Assembly: GCA_028622995.1 (NCBI GenBank) | Contig: JAJQJQ010000004.1 | Location: forward strand, 6,634,001 to 6,698,000 | Origin: Panagrolaimus kolymaensis | Taxonomy: Eukaryota; Nematoda; Chromadorea; Rhabditida; Panagrolaimidae | Reading direction: 5' to 3' | Length of the DNA stretch: 64,000 nt | Part shown: piece by piece, positions 55,801 to 64,000 of the stretch | Layout: every line of letters begins with the position of its first letter | Position numbering within the stretch: the stretch's first letter is position 1 | Translations under genes and position numbers: made by a program | Notes under the pieces: model-generated | Seen by the model: only the letters and a program-made list of their open reading frames with translations | Told to the model about the DNA's origin: nothing | Database searches by the model: none

Positions 55801-58800
55801 ATTTATTTATTTTTTTGGCATATTCCAAAACATTTATTTATCGATGGACGGAAGGCGACGTCATTGTCACAGCCAACAACTTCCAACCTTTGATGGAAAA
55901 AGCTTTTTTGTTGGGGAAAAAAATAACGATGGCATCCACGAAAAAAATAAGAGACTTTTTTGGGAACCAAAGCCGCCGCCGTCGGTGAAAAGCGGCTCAC
56001 CAAAGAATAGAAGAGTGATGACGGACAGTAAAGTAAAATAAAATAATAAGAAAGAAAAACAAATATGCAAAAAAAATGAAATAAATTTTCTGTTTCAAGT
56101 ATGCGCATTTTTTTTTTTTGCCGGTTTTGGCTTTTTTAAAGTGTTAAATTTCGAAGCTTACAAAAATTAAAAAACAAGATAAATGGAGAAAAAATATTTA
56201 TTTAGCCTTCAAAAGCAAAAAAAAATAAAACAATTTTAAGATTAAAGCAGCCAACATCGAGTGAAATTTTTTTTAACTAATTGCTTAAACGCAATAAAAA
56301 AAAATCGAAGGAAGGAAATAGAAGATTCAATTACTTTAATTTTCAGTTTAATGATGCTTAGTTGTTTGGGTGCTTTTAAATTATTTAGAACAATGATAGC
56401 GTGATATGTTAAATATAAGCCACGAAGAAGGAAAAAAAGATAGTAAATAAAAAGTTCCAAACATCGTAAATTTTAGATTACTATCAATTTTGTTAATTTT
56501 AAATTTTTAAGATTGTAAAAATTTGGAAAAAATGGGATTTAAAAGTTTAAAAAAGGAAAATATAAAAAGAATAAAGTTCGTCGTCGGCTTATAAGTTTTA
56601 AAATGGAAAGTTTTTAATCAAGGAGAGTAATTCTAAAAGTAAAATTATTTAAAATTATAGGTTACTATCCAATGCAAGTTTAGAATTATAAAATTCCAGA
56701 AAATGAAAAAAAGTTGCTAAAATCGAGCTTTACTGAAGAAAAAAAAATAACAATTTCTACCTATAATTTATTTGCTATCAAATATTTCGAAGAGAGAGTA
56801 ATAAAAACTTTAAAAATATTGCCAAATTAGCGTTACTAATCCAAACTATCGGAAAAAATTCTCAAATCCCAGCTTTAATTAAAGAAAAAAATTTTTAGAA
56901 GCTAAAAAATTTCATAAATAAAAAAAACTACTTGAAAGAAGCAACACTCAAAAAATCTTTCTTTCGAAAGAATAATTTTTTTTCTTCTTCATCCTTCTGA
57001 CGCCGACGACGATTACATACTTTAAAATATGCAAATCAATAGCTTTTTTTCTTCCTTCCCTTTAGCTTTCGTATATATTTTTTCTTTTTCGCTTTTTTTT
57101 CTTAACTTTACTTTAAAATGTTTTTGGAAGTTATTTTGAGTAAAAAAAAAAAAGGCAGACGAATAAATGAAATAAGAAAAATGTAAGAAACAAGAAGTTT
57201 AAGAAATTCTTGGCTCATAAAATAAATTTAATCCCCTCTTTTTATTTATTTGTGCCAAAAGCTACAACGCCGCGCAAAAAAAAAGCAACCAACCGCTTTA
57301 AAAAAAATTTACATGTGACAAATTGCTGCCGCTGCTTTCATTTTTGTTACAAAAGAAGCTTCCAAAAAAGAAAAAAAGAAAAAAAATATTTTTGGCATTT
57401 GGATGTGAAATCGATAAAAAAGACGGATGAGTAATGGATAAAGATAAAGATGCCTAAAAGCTTAAGCTTATAAATACAAAAAAGAAAGAAAGATAAATTT
57501 AAATGTTTGAGAAAAAAATGAGTGAAGTTTAAAAAGGATGAGTAAAAAAACTTTAGAAAAAGCACATAACAAAAAACTTTCGATTTTTTCTTAAAACTCC
57601 GAACAAAAAATGAATTAATAAAAGGATTCAAAAATTTTAAACATAAAAAAAGGGTTTTTTTTAGAGGGATGAGTAAGAAAAAGATTTACTTGGAATCTTA
57701 AGACAAAAAAATACATAAATTTTTAGTATTTAGATAATAAAACGAAAAGTTATTAAATTAACCTCTGAAATTGAGAAAGAAATAAGAATTTCAAACTTTT
57801 GTTTCTGAAACTCAAAAATGTTAGATAAACTTTTGGCGTCGAAACGAAAATTCTTTTTAATAAAATTTTTCATAAAAATGTTTAAAGAATAGATAAAAAA
57901 ATCGATTAAAAAGTCTTTAAAAAATAAAATTAGTAAAAAAGTAAATATTTTTTTCTTCAAAAAAAAAAGCTTACCAACAGATTGATCAAATGCTTCCCAT
58001 TCAATTGAAGTTCGTCGATGAACCACGGGAGCTTTAGGGGCTTTATCTTTATATTCTGGATTTTGTTCAATAATATCCAAATCATCATCATCATTTCCAT
58101 AATCACTATAATTCGAATTTGAATTACTTCGATGCCTCATTATTTGAGGGGGGAGTTGATTGGACATGGATTGATAAAAATCTTCTGGTTGTCTGCCTTT
58201 TAGGGATTTTCGGGGAATTACAACTTTAATTTTTTCGATTGGATTTGAAATTGGTGCATTTTTTTCTTCCACTGAAATATATGATTCCAATGTGCATTTT
58301 TGAGTTGGAGTTGTTGGTCGTGGACGTTGTTTTGCGGCATTACTATATTCTCTTCTTAAAGGATCATGATGTTCTTTTTCGTGATGGGAGGACGTTCTCC
58401 TGGAATTATTATTAATATTAGCAGACGATGAGGAAGTTGCTGATGTTTGATTTGAAATGCCATTATTAATATTTTTTATTTCTGCATCACTTTCATTTTC
58501 TTCTCCAACATCTTCTTCATCCCCTTCATTTTCATGTTTAACTAAACTTTTATGTAATTCCATTTCTTGCTCAGTGTGACCTGGAGCGGGCACGGTCATA
58601 GGATATTTTTGTGTTTCACCCATCGTTGGATCGATATTATCTTCTCCATTGCCATTCGTTTTGACTTCGACTATGGTATCTATGGTATCTGCAGTGCTAC
58701 TTGGAGTCATTCCACTTTCTAAATTACTTATATCATTATTCGTGTCGAAACCACCAGTAGTAGTAAATCCATAATGATCTATATCGAGAGTTGGCGGCAA

Positions 58801-60516
58801 TTCGGGTGCTGGAGGTAAATCCATTTCAATTGATTGTGTAAATGAACGAATTGCAAATTGTTGGCGGCGAAATTCTTCGGTGTCTGAAAGAAAAAAAATC
58901 GATAACAAACTTTTTTTAAAATATTACGAAAAGTCTCGCAACCAAAAACTTTTAAAAAATAAATTTTTTAATAATCGTGTTGTGAAACTCAAAAATAAGA
59001 GTTTTTTATTATTAAAAAATTGTTTTTCAATTATTTTTAAACTCAAAAAAAATATTTAGAAAAAACTATTTCTTCGCAAACAATGAAATAAGAAACTTTT
59101 TTTATTTAAAAAAAGTGTTGAAGCAGAATAACAAAACTTATTGGCTGCTGTTTTGCTTCTTTAATTAAAACTCAAAAATATTTTACAATTTTTCACTCAA
59201 ATAAATTTATGCAACAACTTTATAAAAGAATTAAGTAAGTAAGTGAAGCTTAAAAAAGCAGACAAAAAAGAAAGCGACTAAATTTTTATAAAAATTGATT
59301 TAATTCAAAACATGCATCTTCAAGATTTGAAAAACTATATATGATTCATATTTTTTTTTATTTGGTTGCTAAAATAAAAAAATTTAAAAATGCTCAGCTT
59401 TACTAAGATTTTTATTTTTATGAAACTTTCCAAAAAAAATTCAATATATTAAAACATCTGCTTTTCTGGTAAAAAATAAAGTAACTTTTTGATAATAAGT
59501 TTCCAAGAAAAAAGAAAAGAAGAATACAGTGATCAATATTTCTTCATCTAAATAAACTTATCTAAAAAACTTTTATTTTAGAAGTCTAATAAAAAATTTT
59601 CATGTGTGAAAAATATAATAATTATAATTCTAAAATTTGAAACGTCGAAAAATAAAAAACAGCTGATAAATATATATGCGTGTTTGTGCCAAAAAAAAAG
59701 CACGCGATATTTACGTTTGCTTTTTTTTATTATCAATAAATGTACGCCATTTTTTATGTAAATACGCAGCAAAAAAATTATATGCAATTATTATATCTTT
59801 GATATTCTGTCTGCCCGATTTTATTAGGAAAAAAGACCTTCAAAAGAGGAGCATTAAAAATTAAAAGCAAGCGATGAAATTTCTTTAAATAATTAATTTT
59901 AAAATTAATATTTTTAAAGATTTCTAAAAAAGTTTTCATATAAAAATGCAAACAACAATTTAGAACAAAAAAAAAATACATAGATACATATTGGGAAAAA
60001 AATTGCCGCAAGGAATCTATTTTTTTTTTAGTTTTTAGTAACGCATCAGCAATGGAAATATGTAGCTGCAGAAGTAAAATGAGCAACTTTAAAAAAAATA
60101 GAAAGAAAGATGGAAAGCATCTTCTTTTTTTTCTTCATGGACTCCTTTGCTACATACATACTTTTACTAACTAAAGAAGAAAAAAAAATCCATTTTTTTA
60201 ACTGCCTTAAAAATCTTATTTAACAACAACAACGAAAAAAAGTTTCTTCTCTCATCCTTTTTTTTAAATCTGACACAAAAAAATAAAAGCAGACGACTCA
60301 AAAGCAGCCAAAAAATAAAATAAAGGAAAAACGAAACTAACCATTTTGAGATAACAAAAAAATATTATTATCTGTTAAAAGTGGAGTATTTTTAAATGCA
60401 TCTCTTCCAGCATTTAAACTATATGAAGCTGCCGAAGCTGCCGCTGAATTTGCTGAAGAAGATGCATCACTAATTCGATGTTGATTTAGATTATTATTAT
60501 GCTGAGCTTCTGACAT
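49813..60516 (-). CDS. unc-41: Stonin / UNC-41 synaptic-vesicle endocytosis adaptor, 1790 aa
   Basis: Exons 60516-60342, 58883-57975, 54934-54314, 54171-52665, 52602-52407, 52146-50464, 50205-50057, 49945-49813 join to 1790 residues. The stonin homology and mu-homology domains fill exon 6 (about residues 1220-1690: FTGEGWDLMIRYPPKKKIMADRYWKPCFVRI, VHIHCYDEY-type, WRIPRLPEKHHAAYK). Upstream are endocytic short motifs: DPFAPP, DPFAPS, DPFDIR and DDPFFG for AP-2, and NPF in AAAYNPFATAG for EH domains. Exon 4 starts with a Tyr/Ala/Gln/Asp-rich domain of about 200 residues, then Pro-rich, coiled and poly-Ala stretches. UNC-41 retrieves synaptotagmin during synaptic vesicle recycling. The 3-kb intron 54935-57974 contains a mini-transposon; internal promoters are possible there. 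Confidence 0.95.
50284..50403. repeat. Spaced GTTACT/AGTAAC dispersed repeat, copy in unc-41 intron
   Basis: GAAGAGAGTAACC...GGCAATAATTTATCGAAATTTGTTACTTTC, then a second round ending TTTTGCAATAATGTGTTACTATC. The two rounds are about 60 nt apart. Confidence 0.55.
54935..57974. other. 3-kb unc-41 intron
   Basis: Holds the MITE (55110-55315) and, at about 56470-56860, several GTTACTATC/GAGAGAGTAAT motifs of the dispersed family. No nested gene found; frames at 55279-57434 are low-complexity. Confidence 0.55.
55102..55323. mobile_element. 206-bp hAT-type MITE made of GAGGCG units, 8-bp target duplication
   Basis: The element 55110-55315 has ends CAGTGTGAC and GTCACACTG. The 8-bp direct repeat GTGTATGC flanks it at 55102-55109 and 55316-55323. 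The interior is nested GAGGCG/CGCCTC and GGCGCC palindromes around a short AT-rich centre, so it should fold strongly. It sits in the large unc-41 intron. Confidence 0.88.
58884..60341. other. unc-41 intron 1 (1.46 kb), nothing identified
   Basis: AT-rich, with no supported ORF or repeat pair. Confidence 0.5.
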
Positions 60517-62917
60517 ATTTGTTTAAAAGCATCTAAAAAATTTATATATTATATATTTTTATTTTAGGGATCAAAGATAAGAAAAAAAATTTCAAGCGAT
60601 TAAAAAAAATATGGCTTCAAGAAAGAAAAAGAAAAAATGGATAGAAAGGAGTCATGGCAGTGGCATGTTTAGAGCTCACTTTTTTTAAAGGAAAAAAGGA
60701 CACGACAGATATATATCTTTTTTAAGAAAGAAAAAAAGTAGACGATGAAAAAAAGAAAGTTTTTTAATGGTCAGTTTTTTTATGTTTTGTCTCTTTTTCG
60801 TCTGGTGGCTGCCAACTTTTTCCTTTTTAACAATTCAATTAAGTTTCTTTTCTACTTTTTTTTATTTGGTGAAAAACATAAGAAAAAAAGAAAGTAATAA
60901 AAAGAAAGTAAGAAACTTTGCTGAATGTTTTTTTGTTGGTAAGAAAAAAAAAGTAAAAAGTAAAAAAGTTGAACTTTGGTCTTTTGAAACAAAAACAAAT
61001 TATTTATATATATTTTTTAGGTAACTCCAAAGTGAATTCCTGAGGCAGCAGAAGCAAGAAAAAAAAAGAAGGAATGGAATCAATCCAGAAAAAAAAACCT
61101 TTTTCTTTTATTTTTTTAGTCAGTCAATTTCATCTAAGCTTAGAAACCCAGCAAACAAAAAGCAAGGAAGAGGAAAAAAAAGTAAAAAGCAAACAGAAAT
61201 ATGGTTGGTTGGTAGTTGTGTGCTTCCCATAAAAACAAATTTTTTTTTGCCATCCTCGTTTTTTCATTTTTTTTGTGGTTGTTTGGGACAAATAAATGTT
61301 TTTTTTTGCATAACCAAAAAAAATTTATATTTATATTTATTTATTTTGGAGAGAAAAATACTAAAATGAATGTGATGGATAAATATTATATATAAAAAAT
61401 AAACATGGAAAGAAAAAGAGAGAAAAAGAGGAAATCATGGGTAGTAAAGATAATGGGATTTGTAATAAAAAAAAACGAAGGAATTTAAAATGGAAAAATA
61501 AGAAAGAAACCATGGCAAAAAAATTAACAGACAGACTTTGATGGGATAAATGAAAGGATATTTTCGTGATTTATCCTAAAATTCTTAAAGTCTTATAAAT
61601 ATGTATTTATTAACGAATAATAAATAAGAAGCTTATAATCAGAAAAATTAAATAATGGAAAATGAAAATGAAAAAAAATAAACAAAATTATTTTTTAAGC
61701 TTGTATTCGCTGTAAAAAAATTACGCAAAAATTATTTTCGTTTCATGAAATTTGTTTCGATTTTTTTTATTAATTCAAAATGAATATAAAAAAGTTTTAA
61801 ACTGTAAATAAAAAAATATTTTACGCAATGAAAAAAAAAATAGACCATTTTCGAATTATTCTGCAGAGATGGAACATTCATTACTAAAGTCGAAACTTTT
61901 CAAAATACCCATTTTTTCTTTCACAAAAATAAATCTTTATAAATAAATCTATCATAAACAAAAAAAAAGAATCTTCTTAAACCTTTTTAGATTATAAATA
62001 AGCTTTTTATTTTTTTAAGTATCCTTCATCTTTTTATTATTCATCTTCATCTTTCTTGTCTGAAGCTTAGAGCACCAAAAACTATGACATAGGGACGACG
62101 GCGGACTACTCAAAAAAAAAATAGAGATGCTCTCTGCCTTCATTGCTCAGCTCCTGTGTTTGGCGCCATCGTTTTCGTCGTTTAAAAAAATAAAAGAAGC
62201 ATAGAGGCGCATGGAAAAATAAAATAAAAAGGCTCCCTTTTATTTTTCCTTTTTCAAGCAAACAAACCGGAGGAATATATATATAAAGAAAGAAAAGAGA
62301 TGGAACGTGAGCAATTTTTTATTTTTGAAAAAAAAGGAAAAAAATAAAGACAGCAAAGCTTTTTCCCTTCAACCAAAAAAAAAAACTCACTCACTCCAAT
62401 GCCAAAGCCAATGGCACACATGAAGAAGGATGAAAAAAAAGTATATGCAAGTGACAACTTCGTTCTTTTCCACCGCAAAATAAAAAAAAGGAAAGAAAAG
62501 AAAAGAAAATACATAACTCAAAAATGGCTTTCTTCCGTATTTTTTTGTTTTTTGTTTTTGCAATTTGCAAAAAAAAGAAAAAAAACCTTTCATTGGAGAT
62601 TTTTTTGTTTAAGTTCGTTAAGAAAAATAAAATGAAAAGAAAATGAATAATTAATTTTTATACAGAAAACGTTTTATTTTTTTTTTCTGGGCAGTAACAA
62701 ATTACTATATATTACCGCAAAAAAGGATTACTTTCTTTAGTGATAATAATACATTTTTCAAATATATTGTTCAAAAAATGTTACTTTCTTGAATCTTTAA
62801 TTTTAAAAGCAAAAAATAGAGTAAATAATAAATAATTTTATTTTAATTTTTTTATTTCAAATTAAAAAATAAATACAAAATGGAATAAATATAAAAAATA
62901 TTATAATATAAATTTTT
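60517..62917. other. Intergenic upstream of unc-41, no gene found
   Basis: 2.4 kb of A/T-run-rich sequence. ORFs near 60767 and 62254-62635 are Lys/Phe-rich and overlap each other on both strands, typical of chance. A copy of the spaced GTTACT repeat lies at about 62693-62800. Confidence 0.55.
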
Positions 62918-64000
62918 TTAAACGATATCTTCGCTATAATCTTCACAATCCCAATGAATTCTAAAACCATTTCCATTGTTTTCAATATCGTTGTCACTTT
63001 GAAATTCAAAATAGTAATTTAATCCTTTTGTTTTTGGGAAAATGTATTCTTCTTCGCCCTGAAATATTTGAAATTTTAGAAGATTAATAAGCTTTTCTCA
63101 AGGAAATGCAAAAGTAAGAGAAATGAAAGAAAAAAAAGTATGTTGAATCAATAATGCAAAGTTTTTTTGGTATATTTAAACAAAAAATGGAGTGAAAAAA
63201 GCTAAAGTAAAAAATTAATTTTGATAGTAAGACATTTTTGCAAATAATCGTTAAAAAATGATTACTCTTTTTAGGGATAATAACTAATTTTTTCAAATTA
63301 TTGCCAAATAAAAATTACTCTCTTTTTTAATGGTCGAAGAACTCATTTTTGGATTAAAAAATCTATTCTAAACTTACCGGAATGCAAGGCGAAATCCAAT
63401 CACTATTTTTATGCTCTTCATCTCCGCCATCATTCGTGGCAACCACCGTTTTGTATCTCAACGTATCCGTTGCATCACAATTATCCACATCGATAGTTCT
63501 CGATAATTGAATGCTAATAATTTTAAAATTACAAAATAAACCAAGCGGTGGACGAATAGCCCATCGTTGAATGGTATTATTTGGATACATTCCGGGAAAA
63601 CCTATGGGAGTGATAGCTCCACTTCGTTCATAATTAGCTTCAAATTCATAAAATATTTGGTCGGTGTTTCGTGTTGAGACTTCCACGGGTTTTACAGTGT
63701 AATAACTTAAATCATATCCTCCATGAGCCATAGAATCATCAGATTTAAAAGTAAGGGAAACTTCATTGGAAGTTGAAAATTGACTTGGTGGAAGAGTGAA
63801 ACCACAAAAAGTTCGATTTTCGCCTGTTGAATTATTTGGATTGTAAGTAATCTGCAACAAAAATTTAAATAGATAAACCAATAAAATTTAAAAAAAAAAC
63901 AAAAATGTCTCAACGCAAAAATGTTAATTTTTTTTCGTACCGAGACCCATTTTTTCTATTTTTTTCAAACTTACGGTTAACGAATCATAAGTACACGAAG
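62918..64000 (-). CDS. CUB-domain extracellular protein, C-terminal part (runs off the window)
   Basis: Exons seen in transcript order: (beyond 64000)-63975, 63851-63378, 63058-62918, all in frame to the stop. They hold the end of one CUB domain (CTYDSLT / ITYNPNNSTGENRTFCGFTLPPSQFSTSNEVSLTFKSDDS...GGYDLSYY). A complete second one follows: SGAITPIGFPGMYPNNTIQRWAIRPPLG...DWISPC...YYFEFQSDNDIENNGNGFRIHWDCE. The CxYD, FCG and FxSDxSxxxxGF-type signatures identify CUB. CUB domains mediate extracellular binding in secreted or membrane proteins such as LEV-10-type receptors or astacins. The rest of the protein is outside the window, so its class cannot be set. No transmembrane segment follows the last CUB. 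Confidence 0.88.
63226..63330. repeat. Spaced GTTACT/AGTAAC dispersed repeat, copy in CUB gene intron
   Basis: GATAGTAAGACATTTTTGCAAATAATCG...ATGATTACTCTTTTTAGGGATAATAAC...ATTGCCAAATAAAAATTACTCTC. Same layout as the copies in G-alpha and unc-41 introns. Confidence 0.5.

Overview
The window is AT-rich eukaryotic DNA, almost certainly from a nematode. Introns are short (about 47-60 nt) with TTTTCAG/TTTTTTAG acceptors, and several genes have TTTTAG acceptor-like sites a few bases before the ATG, as in spliced-leader trans-splicing. The recognisable genes are typical nematode ones: a Dicer-related helicase, phosphoethanolamine methyltransferase PMT-2, an inversin-like ankyrin protein resembling MLT-4, stonin/UNC-41, a Gi/o-like G-alpha, and a thrombospondin-mucin protein. 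I joined exons by hand. For every multi-exon gene complete in the window the exon lengths sum to a multiple of three; the two edge genes (helicase, CUB protein) join in frame across the exons present. The species cannot be named, and I do not think it is Caenorhabditis, because long low-complexity intergenic spaces separate the genes.

Layout. 1-3128 (+) is the 3' part of a DRH/RIG-I-like helicase. 4044-4639 (+) is a small orphan gene. 5515-6296 and 6753-7561 (+) are tandemly duplicated F-box-like genes whose promoters and 3' flanks were duplicated with them. 8108-12881 (-) is an acid-sphingomyelinase-like phosphodiesterase whose 3-kb intron holds one transposon nested inside another. 14057-14650 (-) is a secreted orphan with a young 425-bp fold-back element upstream. 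18718-19341 (+) is a neuropeptide-like precursor. 19614-22060 (-) is pmt-2. 24005-26231 (-) is a TSP1/mucin/C6-like secreted protein. 27299-31809 (-) is the mlt-4-like gene, with a complete opposite-strand OB-fold-like gene (28926-30541) in one intron. 32479-33808 (+) is an unrecognised Cys-containing protein. 34144-36246 (-) is a Q/H/S-rich protein with an opposite-strand TIL-like secreted protein (35274-35741) in its first intron. 38075-40305 (+) is a very histidine/serine-rich protein with an EF-hand-like start. 44083-48483 (+) is the G-alpha. 49813-60516 (-) is unc-41, with a GAGGCG-rich hAT-type mini-element in its largest intron. 62918-64000 (-) is the 3' end of a CUB-domain gene.

The genes do not form an obvious pathway or operon. 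The strongest candidate for something undescribed is the His/Ser-block protein at 38-40 kb. It starts with a helix-loop-helix EF-hand template whose calcium-ligand positions are largely histidine, then alternates poly-Ser/acidic and His/Lys/Leu blocks. Other points of interest are the two nested opposite-strand genes, three non-autonomous transposons with clear target-site duplications plus one larger TA-flanked element, and a dispersed family of spaced GTTACT/AGTAAC motifs. I saw no tRNA, rRNA or CRISPR array.
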